34,266 nucleotides of DNA from Lachnoanaerobaculum sp. ICM7 (GCF_000287675.1 NZ_ALJL01000010.1:1-34266); one strand, 5' to 3'; positions 17,478 to 25,438 are shown, counted from the stretch's first letter. Numbers and translations: made by a program. Notes: generated from the letters alone by a model not told the origin.

Positions 17478-18152
17478 ATGAATATTTTAGTTGTTGAAGA
17501 TGAGGTATTACTTGCCTCATCTCTTAAAGAAATTTTAGAAGAATATGGGCATGATGTAATATGTGCCTATGACGGAATGGATGGTCTTGAACTTGCCAGA
17601 TCTTCGCATTTTGATTTATTGGTACTGGATCTTATGCTCCCAAAATTAAACGGCTTTCAGGTAGCCAGAACTCTCAGAAAAGAAAAAAACGGTCTTCCTA
17701 TTTTGATACTTACTGCAAAATCCGACATTCTTGACAGAGTTGAAGGACTGGATTCCGGTGCAGACTATTATCTTACAAAGCCTTTTGACAGAAGGGAACT
17801 TTTAGCCTGTGTAAATGCTCTGCTTCGCAGACAGGGGAAAGAGGTAAACCAGATAAGTTTTGGAAACACCACTCTTGATATAGACTCATCAGAGCTTATA
17901 TCCGGTGATAATTCCATTCGCCTTTCATCAAAAGAATTTCAAATGATGAGGCTTCTCTTAAAAGAAGGAAAGAATAATATTTCCAAAAATTTTTTACTTG
18001 AAAAAGTTTGGGGATATGACAGTGATGCTACAGAAAACAATGTGGAGGTATATATCGGATTTTTAAGAAAGAAGCTTAAAACACTGTCTTCAGATATATC
18101 CATAGTAGCCAGCAGAGGACTTGGATATCATTTGGAAGTAAGAGGTGAATAA
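17478..18152 (+). CDS. OmpR/PhoB-family response regulator
   Basis: Transcription factor controlled by phosphorylation. The receiver domain has the acidic pair in VVEDE, the phospho-acceptor D51 in LLVLDLMLPKLNG, the conserved Thr in LILTAK, and the Lys in YYLTKPFDRREL. The C-terminal winged helix ends with the recognition region NNVEVYIGFLRKKL and SRGLGYHL. The ATG at 17478 gives 224 aa, with GGAG five bases upstream; a GTG two codons earlier is the longer alternative. The stop overlaps the start of the kinase gene (TAATG), so the pair is coupled. A candidate target is the surface operon promoter at 23945-24008, whose 11-bp repeats fit this regulator class. Confidence 0.93.
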   Translation: MNILVVEDEVLLASSLKEILEEYGHDVICAYDGMDGLELARSSHFDLLVLDLMLPKLNGFQVARTLRKEKNGLPILILTAKSDILDRVEGLDSGADYYLTKPFDRRELLACVNALLRRQGKEVNQISFGNTTLDIDSSELISGDNSIRLSSKEFQMMRLLLKEGKNNISKNFLLEKVWGYDSDATENNVEVYIGFLRKKLKTLSSDISIVASRGLGYHLEVRGE

Positions 18153-19417
18153 TGATTGAGAAATTACAAAAAAAGCTTACATTGCTTTTATCATCAGTAA
18201 GTATCTTTTTACTTTTATTTATGCTCATCTTCCCATTTCTCTTTAACAGAAACAGTATTTACAGCGGTCTGAGGTCTACTCTTTCTTCCGCAATAAATAC
18301 ACCCATGTATCAGGATTCAGTATCAACTTCATATGCTGTTTTTCAAATGATGTTTGACTCTGAGGGAACTATTATTGATACAAATGGTGCCGATTTTTTT
18401 CTTGATAGTGATACAAAGAAAAAAATAATATCAGATGCTCTAAGCAAGATAGATGACAATACCGATAAGTTTTATTCATCTATAAAATCCGGCACTTTGC
18501 AATATATTTGTGAGGTCAATTCTCCTCCCGATCACTTAGGTGAAGAAAGGCAACATAATAACAGACCACCTACTTTGTACCGTGTCGCCGTTACAGATTT
18601 CAGTAAAGAAATAAAAAACTTGAATAATCTTTCGGTTTTGCTCATACTGCTTTTTTTTATACTGTCTACAGTGATAATACTTTTCTCCAAATACTTTGTA
18701 AAAAAGAGCATTCGACCGGTAAGTGATGCCATTGCTTCACAACGACAGTTTATTTCAGATGCATCACATGAGCTTAAAACACCTCTCACAGTTATCATAA
18801 ATAATGTGGGAAATATTCAAAAAGCTATATCAAAACATTCTTTTCAAGCGGAAAATATAGCTTTACTTAAGAAGAATATTGACGGCATTGATGAAATGAG
18901 TGAAAGAATGAAGCATTTGACACAGGATTTGCTTGATCTTAGCAGACTGGAAAACTGGCAGGATAGAAAAGAGCAAATGGGAAAAATAAATTTATCAGAT
19001 ATAGTTACTAAAGAATGTCTGTTTTTTGAACCTTTGTTTTTTGAAAATTCCAAAGAACTGAATTATGATATAGATAATAATATTTCTGTTTTGGGAGATA
19101 CAAATAAAATAAAGGATCTTATCTCAATCCTTTTGGAAAATGCCATGAAGTACTCCGTATCACATACCGCTCTTACTCTTACTAAGAAAAAAAACAATAT
19201 TGTTTTATCAGTGGAAAATGATGTGGAAAAAGAACTCTCAAAGGAAGATACGATCAATATATTCAAGCGTTTCTATAGACTTGATGAATCTCACTCAGGT
19301 ACCGGTTATGGACTTGGGCTTCCTATAGCAAAGGAAATCGTACTTATGCATAGAGGAGAAATAAAGGTATCAAGTAAAAATAAAAAAATATGTTTTGATA
19401 TATATTTTCATATATAA
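18152..19417 (+). CDS. Sensor histidine kinase
   Basis: Membrane partner of the response regulator just upstream. Transmembrane helices are at about residues 11-32 and 159-179, enclosing an extracytoplasmic sensor domain of about 125 residues with no recognised fold. The cytoplasmic part has the dimerisation and phosphorylation helix ISDASHELKTPLTVI with H206, an N-box LLENAMKYS, and the ATP-lid Gly box GTGYGLGLPIAKEIV. A HAMP domain is short or absent. AGAGGTGA precedes the ATG, which shares one base with the upstream stop. The gene ends at a strong bidirectional terminator. The signal is unknown. Confidence 0.93.
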   Translation: MIEKLQKKLTLLLSSVSIFLLLFMLIFPFLFNRNSIYSGLRSTLSSAINTPMYQDSVSTSYAVFQMMFDSEGTIIDTNGADFFLDSDTKKKIISDALSKIDDNTDKFYSSIKSGTLQYICEVNSPPDHLGEERQHNNRPPTLYRVAVTDFSKEIKNLNNLSVLLILLFFILSTVIILFSKYFVKKSIRPVSDAIASQRQFISDASHELKTPLTVIINNVGNIQKAISKHSFQAENIALLKKNIDGIDEMSERMKHLTQDLLDLSRLENWQDRKEQMGKINLSDIVTKECLFFEPLFFENSKELNYDIDNNISVLGDTNKIKDLISILLENAMKYSVSHTALTLTKKKNNIVLSVENDVEKELSKEDTINIFKRFYRLDESHSGTGYGLGLPIAKEIVLMHRGEIKVSSKNKKICFDIYFHI

Positions 19418-19424
19418 TTAATTG

Positions 19425-19464
19425 AAAAAGTGCCACTCCGAACTTTCCGGGGTGGCACTTTTTT
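19425..19464. terminator. Bidirectional intrinsic terminator
   Basis: AAAAAGTGCCACTCCG and CGGGGTGGCACTTTTTT form a long GC-rich stem with a 7-base loop, flanked by A and T runs on both sides. It can end the kinase transcript (plus) and the surface operon (minus), whose last stop codon is at 19466. Confidence 0.9.
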
Positions 19465-19465
19465 A

Positions 19466-19849
19466 CTAATCACTTATTTCACAATTTTTATCTGTATTAA
19501 CTCTTGCAGTTATCAATACAATAGTAGCTATAATACAAAGTAAACTTCCTATTATCAAATAAACCTGTTCAAAAGTTCCGCTTGTACCGTAGATTTCCAA
19601 TACACCCTTGTATATTGAACCTACCGTAAGTGTTGCTATACCACATTTCCATGGCAGTGTAACATTATCAGTAATCTTTCTTTTTAAAATAAGATTGTTT
19701 AAAAGACTTGGAATAAAAAGTCCTATAAAAGGTATCAAGAATGCAAACATCATATAGCTTGAATATACACCATGTGAAAAGTACTCATATATATGTCCGA
19801 ATATAAATACAAATATTGAGATTCCAAGATAGATCAATGACTTTTTCAT
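19466..19849 (-). CDS. Small four-helix membrane protein, unknown function
   Basis: A 127-aa hydrophobic protein with four predicted membrane helices (about residues 4-23, 34-52, 68-88, 95-114) and a short charged C terminus (TARVNTDKNCEISD). I do not recognise the family. The ATG overlaps the stop of the upstream phosphodiester glycosidase gene, so it is the last, translationally coupled gene of the surface operon and ends directly at the bidirectional terminator. Context suggests a membrane role supporting cell-surface carbohydrate assembly, by inference only. Confidence 0.7.
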   Translation of the reverse strand: MKKSLIYLGISIFVFIFGHIYEYFSHGVYSSYMMFAFLIPFIGLFIPSLLNNLILKRKITDNVTLPWKCGIATLTVGSIYKGVLEIYGTSGTFEQVYLIIGSLLCIIATIVLITARVNTDKNCEISD

Positions 19850-20898
19850 CAGTTTTCACCTCCTATATATACTATATCACTGACAGCTCTTTCCTGATTT
19901 GAGTGACCGTTTGTAGTAGGATTATTTATAATCTCTCCCTTAAAAACCATTGTAGATGAACCTCCTCCGTCAAGATTATATGCATCAACTACACCCAGTT
20001 CTTTCATAAATGTTGCAAGCTCATAAAGACTTAATCCTGCACTCTCGCTTGTTCTTCCGTCTGAAACCACGAAAACATAATGATTATTTCCAAGGTAACC
20101 TATAGCTGTTCTTGGATTGCTTGCCATTGCCATTCCTACTTCATCATTTTCGCCTACCGATATTTCTCCATCTTCTAAAAGTATCGGACCGAATGACAAT
20201 ACCTGATATGCTCCGCTTTGTAAAAGTTCTTCTGCACTTGTTTCATTCTCTGAAACAAACTCAAACTCACCGGTTTTAGTTATAACCAAGGCATCTCTGT
20301 CTCCGGAAGTATTTCTGTAAAGATTTCCGTTTCTTATAACATATCCTGCCTGTCTTGCACCATAGTAATCACCATTGATAGCCAAAACGGCATTATTCTC
20401 TTCTGCCATATTTGAAGTTGTATCGGTAATATTTCTTCCGTAAGTATTATTTGCAAGTGCTGTCTTTAAAACGGAAACATCACTTACCGTTACATCAGCC
20501 ACATATATATCACTGTCATATGCTCTGTATTGTTTTAATGTAATACTTGTATTGCTGTCTGAATACTCTCCTATAACAGTTCCACCTTCCACAGTCTCTA
20601 CATTAGTCAATGAAGTACTGCTTGTTGTACCCGTATTTTCAGCTGTAGTGCTGCCTGATGTTAAGTTATTATCTGCTGTGGAGGTGTTCCCGGTTGTATT
20701 TCCGTTAAGCTTTTCTTGTATGGCAGCCTCTATGCTTTCCTTTATACTGCTGCTTGTAGTTTGTGCAACTACATTTGAAGCCATTACACTTTGCATCGGA
20801 TGCGGTATTACAAATGTATCTAAAAGCGCATATGTACTGAATGAAAATAAAAGTACACCATACAATACGCCTAATCTCTTCTTGTTTAATTTCTTCAT
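19849..20898 (-). CDS. Phosphodiester glycosidase family (NAGPA-like) surface protein
   Basis: An N-terminal signal anchor (about residues 10-30) is followed by a Ser/Thr/Asn-rich linker (45-100) and the NAGPA/PF09992 domain. That family cleaves the phosphodiester linking a sugar to another group; in animals it uncovers mannose 6-phosphate, and in bacteria it is linked to exopolysaccharide and wall polymers. Motifs seen are NNAVLAINGDYYGARQAGYVIRNG, SFGPILLEDGEI, NPRTAIGYLGNNHYVFVVSDGR and the signature AYNLDGGGSSTM. The protein faces outside. It overlaps the next gene by one base and lies 24 bases after the GT2-GtrA gene. The natural substrate is not known; a phosphodiester-linked surface glycan made by the same operon is plausible. 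Confidence 0.87.
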   Translation of the reverse strand: MKKLNKKRLGVLYGVLLFSFSTYALLDTFVIPHPMQSVMASNVVAQTTSSSIKESIEAAIQEKLNGNTTGNTSTADNNLTSGSTTAENTGTTSSTSLTNVETVEGGTVIGEYSDSNTSITLKQYRAYDSDIYVADVTVSDVSVLKTALANNTYGRNITDTTSNMAEENNAVLAINGDYYGARQAGYVIRNGNLYRNTSGDRDALVITKTGEFEFVSENETSAEELLQSGAYQVLSFGPILLEDGEISVGENDEVGMAMASNPRTAIGYLGNNHYVFVVSDGRTSESAGLSLYELATFMKELGVVDAYNLDGGGSSTMVFKGEIINNPTTNGHSNQERAVSDIVYIGGEN

Positions 20899-20922
20899 AT
20901 AATTACCTCATTATTTAAACAT

Positions 20923-21993
20923 CTATTTTAAAGAAGCTGCATAATCGTTCTCTCTTACAGTTTTCTTTGCAAATACCAAATGTCTTTGCACAAAATATGA
21001 TACTGTAAACAAAACTGCTTCTGTTATTATCTTAGCCAAATATGCATTAATATTTAATGCTTCCACCATTCCTCGAAGAATCAATGTATTCATTAAAAAT
21101 ATAAATACCGCAAGCCCCAAATATGAAATATATTCTTTGGCAAGATTCTTCTCATCTTTTTTATAATTTTTGAAAACAACCTTTTTATTTACCAAAAAGT
21201 TGAAATGCAGTGATATAATGCGGGCAATCGCATTTGAGAGTATTATGCTTCCTGATAAAAAAAAGCATACAGTGTAAAATAAAAAATCTATAATAAATGA
21301 TAGGATAGAGCTTCCACAAAATTTAATGATTTGGCTGTATATTCTTGCTGAATCCTTTATAGTATCAAAGTGGCTTTCCTCATTGTCATTGATATATATT
21401 GTTTCAATGGTGTATTCCTTCATCCTTATACCTTTTCTTGCAAAATCAAGTAACATATTCATCTCATACTCATACCTCTCTCCCTTTATTTTGAGAAGAT
21501 CCGGTATCAGACTTTTATGAAATGCTCTCATTCCGGTTTGAGTATCTTCAATATTTACTCCTGTTGAAAAATAAAATACCTTCTTTGTAATATAGTTGCC
21601 TATTCTTGATCTGAGAGGTGAATCCTTTGATTGCTCTCTTGATCCAAGTATCAAGCTGTCTTCACTTTCCATGGATTTATCAAGCAGGTATAATGCATCC
21701 TTTAGTGAATGCTGACCGTCTGCATCTAAGGTTATTACTGTAAAATCATCTTCTATTTTATTTAAATAGGACAATCCTTCCTTTAATGCAGCCCCCTTTC
21801 CCTGATTTACATAAAAGTGAATAACCTTTGCTCTGCTGTTCTTTTCAAGTTGTGAAAAGAGGGGAAGATATTCTTCCCCTGAACCGTCATTCACCACTAC
21901 TACCTCTATCCCTCTTGCTTCAATGGACTGCACAAAATATATCAAATTTTCATTTGGTTTATATGCCGGTATTAGGGCAAATTTTCTTTTCAT
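20923..21993 (-). CDS. GT2 glycosyltransferase fused to GtrA-like domain
   Basis: A bifunctional membrane glycosyltransferase. The N-terminal GT-A domain (about residues 1-215) has FALIPAYKPNENL, VVVNDGSG, NQGKGAALKEGL and the metal-binding LDADGQH, with GSRE and NIEDTQTGMRAFHKSLIPDL, a DPM1/GtrB-like set. The GtrA-like part (about 225-345) has four membrane helices ending in YFVQRHLVFAKK. Such enzymes transfer a sugar from a nucleotide donor to polyprenyl phosphate and present it at the outer face for glycan or protein modification. The gene starts where the upstream lipoprotein gene stops, so it is coupled. A stand-alone GtrA gene also lies at 2687-3109. Confidence 0.9.
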   Translation of the reverse strand: MKRKFALIPAYKPNENLIYFVQSIEARGIEVVVVNDGSGEEYLPLFSQLEKNSRAKVIHFYVNQGKGAALKEGLSYLNKIEDDFTVITLDADGQHSLKDALYLLDKSMESEDSLILGSREQSKDSPLRSRIGNYITKKVFYFSTGVNIEDTQTGMRAFHKSLIPDLLKIKGERYEYEMNMLLDFARKGIRMKEYTIETIYINDNEESHFDTIKDSARIYSQIIKFCGSSILSFIIDFLFYTVCFFLSGSIILSNAIARIISLHFNFLVNKKVVFKNYKKDEKNLAKEYISYLGLAVFIFLMNTLILRGMVEALNINAYLAKIITEAVLFTVSYFVQRHLVFAKKTVRENDYAASLK

Positions 21994-23882
21994 TACTTCT
22001 CCTTTCCGGATGTATCTCCTGTCTTTTTATTACTTTTTTGCTTGTTCTTTTTCTTCTTAGAATCAGTTTTATTTTTACTGCTCTGATTGTTTTCATTCTC
22101 CGGCGGCTGACCCATTTGTGGCTGATTTCCTCCCTGAGGTGGTTGGCCCTGTGGAGGCTGTCCTTGGCTATTTCCCTGACCTCTTCCCTGGAAGTTGCCG
22201 TTCATCTCCGGTGGTTGGCCCTGTGGTGGTTGACCTTGGTTATTTCCCTGACCTCTTCCCTGGAAGTTTCCATTTGGTCCTCCCTGTGGTGGCTGACCCA
22301 TCAGCGGTTCTCCTTGGTTATTTCCCCGACCTCTTCCCTGGAAGTTGCCTCCCATCTCCGGTGGCTGTCCCTGTGGTGGTTGACCCTGGTTATTTCCCTG
22401 ACCTCCTCCCTGGAAGTTGCCGTTCATCTGTGGCGGTTGTCCTTGGTTGTTTCCACCCATTCCACCCATTGGTGGATGACTGAAGTTTCCTCCCTGTGAG
22501 TCTCCTGCAGTAACAGAACCCTCACTGTCTCCTACACTTACCTTATAAGTTTTTCCGCTTTCAATCTCAGCACTGCTGTATAAAACGGCATTATAGCTCT
22601 GAGTCTGATCTGCTGATGAGAAGATTTCATTTCCTGATTCATCACTGATCTTTATAGTAGCTCCTGTAGCCGCATTATTATCCAAATAGTAGATAATGCT
22701 TGACTGCCCCTGATTATTTCCGTTAAATCCCTGGAACATTCCGGAATTGCCTGTTGCAAGTATGCTTCCTCCTGTAATAGTACCTGTTCCGTCATAGTCA
22801 ACAGGTGCATTTCCACCATTTGAAGGCCCGTCTACAACTATATTTCCTCCTGAAACATTCAAATCTCCGTTAGAGTCTATACCGTCACCACCCGGAATTA
22901 TCTTTATATCTCCTCCTGAGATATTGATAGCATAACTAAGCTGTGATCCGTCTTCAGAATCTCCTGCTGCATTGATACCGTCATCAGTAGAATTTACAAG
23001 AATATTTCCACCTTCAATATTTACCGTCACTCCTTCCAATCCTTCATTTGAAGAATTTATATTTATCTTTCCGTCTTTAACAGTCAATGTATTATCGGCA
23101 TGCAATGCATCATCCCCTGCATTTATATTTAATTCACCGTTTTCAAAAGTAACATCACCCTTTGAATGAAGTGCATCCTCCACTGTTGTAATATCAAAAC
23201 TTCCGTTCTTTACAACAAGAGTTTTCTTTCCGTTTAAACCATGATGTGAAGCTGTAATGGAGTAGTTTCCGCTTTCAATATTTAAATTGGATTTTGAATG
23301 AATGGCATCCTCATATCCACCTTCCACTGTAAGCTTTCCACTTCCTGTAAGATTTATATCCGCTTCAGCATAAATTGCAGCATCATATGCTTTTGTCTCA
23401 TTTGAACTGTTCTCATCCTGAGTGTTTGCAGCTCTGGTATCACTTATCTTATTATCACTACCGTCAACAAGATTGATATTTATATTTCCGCTCTTTCCGA
23501 CTATCGGTGCATCTGATGAATTTGATATTGTAAAATTATCAAGATTTAAGTTTACATCTCCGTCTGCATCTACAACTATCTGTCCTTCATCAAGCTTTCC
23601 GCTTAATCGATATGTTCCGGCCTTACTTATTGTAATGACCTTTCCCTCACTGCTTGCTCCGTCTCCGTTTATTGAAACTGTATTATTATCAATACTTATA
23701 CTTGTTTCATTTCCCTGATTTTTTTGAGTTTTATTACTGTTTACATTTGCACTTACAGTTGCTGCACTTGCATCCTGTGATGCATTGCATGCTCCTAAGC
23801 TAATCATCAGTCCCATTCCCATCAATGAAAATGCAATATTTTTATTAATCTTCTTATTCTTATCTGTTATCTCTCTTTTCAT
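21993..23882 (-). CDS. Cthe_2159-like carbohydrate-binding lipoprotein with repeat tail
   Basis: An exported lipoprotein: the signal peptide ends in the lipobox LGAC, with C32 as the lipidation site. After a polar linker, residues about 55-400 form a parallel beta-helix with repeated short strands (such as GDVNLNLDNFTISNSSDAPIV, GGYEDAIHSKSNLNIESGNYSI and TVEDALHSKGDVTFENGELNI). This is the pattern of the Cthe_2159/DUF4353 family, for which binding of acidic polysaccharide is reported. Residues about 465-600 are a Gly/Gln/Asn/Pro repeat tail, followed by a Lys-rich end (KKKKNKQKSNKK). The first gene of the surface operon, it has AGGAG before the ATG and a PhoB-like promoter layout upstream. 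It may be a cell-surface matrix or adhesion component. Confidence 0.82.
   Translation of the reverse strand: MKREITDKNKKINKNIAFSLMGMGLMISLGACNASQDASAATVSANVNSNKTQKNQGNETSISIDNNTVSINGDGASSEGKVITISKAGTYRLSGKLDEGQIVVDADGDVNLNLDNFTISNSSDAPIVGKSGNININLVDGSDNKISDTRAANTQDENSSNETKAYDAAIYAEADINLTGSGKLTVEGGYEDAIHSKSNLNIESGNYSITASHHGLNGKKTLVVKNGSFDITTVEDALHSKGDVTFENGELNINAGDDALHADNTLTVKDGKININSSNEGLEGVTVNIEGGNILVNSTDDGINAAGDSEDGSQLSYAINISGGDIKIIPGGDGIDSNGDLNVSGGNIVVDGPSNGGNAPVDYDGTGTITGGSILATGNSGMFQGFNGNNQGQSSIIYYLDNNAATGATIKISDESGNEIFSSADQTQSYNAVLYSSAEIESGKTYKVSVGDSEGSVTAGDSQGGNFSHPPMGGMGGNNQGQPPQMNGNFQGGGQGNNQGQPPQGQPPEMGGNFQGRGRGNNQGEPLMGQPPQGGPNGNFQGRGQGNNQGQPPQGQPPEMNGNFQGRGQGNSQGQPPQGQPPQGGNQPQMGQPPENENNQSSKNKTDSKKKKNKQKSNKKTGDTSGKEK
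22090..22490 (-). repeat. In-frame degenerate tandem repeats coding a Gly/Gln/Pro-rich tail
   Basis: Four to five imperfect copies of a unit of about 75-110 bases, sharing CCCTGTGGTGGTTGACC and TCTTCCCTGGAAGTT on the plus strand. They encode units such as GNFQGRGQGNNQGQPPQGQP. Length is a multiple of three throughout, so the frame is kept. Arrays of this kind vary in copy number by slippage or recombination. Confidence 0.8.
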
Positions 23883-23917
23883 AAGCTCCTCATTTCTCTT
23901 ATATTCAAATTATTTTT

Positions 23918-23935
23918 AAAGGAATGTTTTCCTTT
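23918..23935 (-). promoter_or_regulatory. 5' leader hairpin of the surface operon
   Basis: AAAGGAA and TTCCTTT form a perfect 7-bp stem with a 4-base loop, a few bases after the predicted start point (near 23937). A hairpin at the extreme 5' end often protects mRNA from decay; that role is an inference. Confidence 0.4.
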
Positions 23936-23944
23936 CATGCCCTA

Positions 23945-24008
23945 AGAATACACGAGTAAACTGAAATGAAACTGAAAAAAACAGGCTAATTTGTGAAGAA
24001 TATGTGAA
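23945..24008 (-). promoter_or_regulatory. PhoB/PhoP-like activator boxes and -10 of the surface operon
   Basis: On the minus strand two pairs of hexamers, each with a 5-base gap (11-bp period), precede a TATTCT -10 (23945-23950). They are TTCACA-N5-TTCACA (24008-23992) and TTTCAG-N5-TTTCAG (23977-23961). The proximal pair ends 10 bases before the -10, and no -35 is present. The published B. subtilis PhoP box is TT(A/T/C)ACA-N5-TT(A/T/C)ACA, and direct repeats replacing the -35 are the class layout for OmpR-family activators. Confidence 0.6.
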
Positions 24009-24052
24009 AAAAAGCCTTACAAACAAGTTTAACTTGAATGTAAGGCTTTTTA
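24005..24052 (-). terminator. Terminator of the nicotinamidase-like gene
   Basis: AAAAAGCCTTACA and TGTAAGGCTTTTT form a 13-bp stem with a further AAGTT/AACTT helix in the loop. On the minus strand it ends in a run of seven T, shortly after the stop codon at 24069. Confidence 0.85.
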
Positions 24053-24068
24053 TATTTACTCAAATATT

Positions 24069-24590
24069 TTATTTTATCTCCACTTGACAACTTCTCAATG
24101 TTTCCAGCGCGGCATTATGCTTTTCAACAGTAACTCCGGCACAGCAATTTGAATCAACTGAAATTTTTACTTCCGGTAGAAATGCTTTAATTAAAAGTGC
24201 ATTTGATACAACACATATATCGGTGCAAAGTCCTACCAACTCTATTTCAATATCTTCCTTTTTTGATATCTCAAGCATCTTATTTGCCAGCTCCACACTT
24301 CCGAAACTCGGTTTTTTAAAGATATTTTCCGGATCAATAAGCTTTGATATATCCGGATGTAACTCCCAACCATTAGTATCTTCTATACAGTGCTCTACCG
24401 GAAGATTTTTACCTTCCTGACTTTTAAGATAACTGTCCTTATGAGTATCCATAGTCGCAAATACATCTTCTTTTTTGTACTCCTTGATTTTATCTGTTAC
24501 ACCTTTTACAATAGCCTCCGCTTCCTTTGTTCCAAGGCTCCCGTCAATAAAATCATTTTGCATATCTATAACAATCAATATCTTTCTCAT
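24069..24590 (-). CDS. Nicotinamidase-like cysteine hydrolase
   Basis: Isochorismatase-superfamily amidohydrolase, probably converting nicotinamide to nicotinate in NAD salvage. D9 (LIVIDMQNDF), K92 or K93 (FKKPSFGS) and C126 (VGLCTDICVVSNAL) give the Asp-Lys-Cys catalytic set. D48 and H50 in TMDTH, with a downstream His in VEHC, are in place for the metal site. The length of 173 aa is compact compared with E. coli PncA (about 213 aa), so a related amidase is possible. A GGAGG site precedes the ATG. It is monocistronic, with a promoter at 24649-24677 and its own terminator. A TIR-domain protein, a potential NAD consumer, lies about 3 kb away, probably by chance. Confidence 0.85.
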   Translation of the reverse strand: MRKILIVIDMQNDFIDGSLGTKEAEAIVKGVTDKIKEYKKEDVFATMDTHKDSYLKSQEGKNLPVEHCIEDTNGWELHPDISKLIDPENIFKKPSFGSVELANKMLEISKKEDIEIELVGLCTDICVVSNALLIKAFLPEVKISVDSNCCAGVTVEKHNAALETLRSCQVEIK

Positions 24591-24648
24591 ATAACCTCCA
24601 CTGTAATATTTTATTTAAATTCCTAACACAGCTCTTTTTATCTTTTGT

Positions 24649-24677
24649 ATTATAACACATGTCTTTATTGACATTAA
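24649..24677 (-). promoter_or_regulatory. Promoter of the nicotinamidase-like gene
   Basis: Minus-strand TATAAT (24649-24654) is a perfect -10, preceded by TTAATG (24672-24677) at 17 bases, a weak -35. It lies about 60 bases before the start codon. Confidence 0.5.
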
Positions 24678-24721
24678 ACCTAAAAATACAAACCTGTAAT
24701 AACCATTGTACTATGAGTATC

Positions 24722-24761
24722 TTGATAAATTGTTGATAAATTGTTAAGATTTTGATATAAT
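24722..24761 (+). promoter_or_regulatory. Promoter of the small anchored protein, with duplicated TTGATAAATTG
   Basis: TTGATA (24733-24738) and TATAAT (24756-24761) are 17 bases apart. The 11-base word TTGATAAATTG is present twice in tandem (from 24722 and from 24733), so the -35 region is duplicated; the upstream copy could be an operator half or a relic of slippage. Confidence 0.65.
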
Positions 24762-24808
24762 TGTCGTCAGTGATACTTCACAATTTTTATTTTTTGGAGG
24801 AACGAAAA

Positions 24809-25255
24809 GTGAGAACATTTTTGACAATACTTATTGTCATACTCGTTATATTACTTGTCGCCTTAGTTGCACTATACTTCTTCGGAAGAAAAATGGAGAC
24901 AAAACAAGTAGAATCCCAGGCCGCTATGGAAGCTGCCAAACAAACTGTTTCTATGCTTATTATAGATAAAAAGAAACTGAAGATAAAAGAATCAGGTTTG
25001 CCGAAAATCGTTTATGAGCAAACCCCATGGTACCTCAAATGGTCTAAAGTGCCTATTGTAAAAGCAAAGGTAGGTCCGAAGATCATGACATTGATGGCAG
25101 ATGAAAAGGTATTTGCATCTATACCGCTAAAGACGGAAGTAAAGGCGGTAGTAAGCGGTATTTACATCTCAGATATAAAGAGTGTAAAGGGCGGTAAAAT
25201 CGTAAAAGCCGAGCCTAAGAAAAAAGGCTTTTTTGCAAAACTTTTCAAAAAATAA
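24809..25255 (+). CDS. Small membrane-anchored basic protein, unknown function
   Basis: I choose the GTG at 24809, eight bases after GGAGG, giving 148 aa; the longer reading from an upstream codon has no ribosome site and would begin at the -10. The N-terminal helix (residues 4-24, LTILIVILVILLVALVALYFF) anchors a mainly cytoplasmic basic domain with KQTVSMLIIDKKKLKIKESGLP, YEQTPWYLKWSKVPIVKAKVGPKIMTLMADEKVF and EVKAVVSGIYISDIKSVKGGK, then a Lys-rich end. The same core pattern is familiar to me from unnamed Lachnospiraceae proteins; no function is known to me. It is convergent with the TIR gene, from which the IS element now separates it. Confidence 0.78.
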   Translation: MRTFLTILIVILVILLVALVALYFFGRKMETKQVESQAAMEAAKQTVSMLIIDKKKLKIKESGLPKIVYEQTPWYLKWSKVPIVKAKVGPKIMTLMADEKVFASIPLKTEVKAVVSGIYISDIKSVKGGKIVKAEPKKKGFFAKLFKK

Positions 25256-25265
25256 TAAAATGCAG

Positions 25266-25281
25266 GGGACTGTCGGGAAAT
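25266..25281 (+). repeat. Left terminal inverted repeat of the IS
   Basis: GGGACTGTCGGGAAAT, differing from the right end by one base. Just inside it an AAGTAA/TTACTT inner stem and the GGGAA/TTCCC outer pair add a subterminal palindrome (25275-25298). Confidence 0.88.
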
Positions 25282-25312
25282 AAGTAATTTTACTTCCCGC
25301 AGAACAAAATAG

Positions 25313-25366
25313 AAATATCCTGACAAATACAAGGCTTTTGAGCTTTGCGACTTTGTCAGGATATTT
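25313..25366 (-). terminator. Transposase terminator inside the IS left end
   Basis: AAATATCCTGACAAA and TTTGTCAGGATATTT are perfect 15-bp arms (25313-25327 and 25352-25366) with a 24-base loop. On the minus strand the stem is followed by CTATTTTG, about 70 bases past the transposase stop. Confidence 0.65.
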
Positions 25367-25438
25367 TACTTTTCTATAATACTGTCTATTTTGGGGCATA
25401 AAACCCCCTTGGCTGAAATTTTGCTTTTGCATTTTTTA

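Noticed and set aside
21828-22499. Long plus-strand reading frames opposite the lipoprotein repeat tail
   Set aside because: They are mirror products of the Gly/Gln/Pro repeat array; their composition follows the repeats, with no ribosome site or promoter.
25256-25270. Target-site duplication flanking the IS
   Set aside because: Left (TGCAG) and right (TTTTT) flanks do not match at any length of four or more bases.
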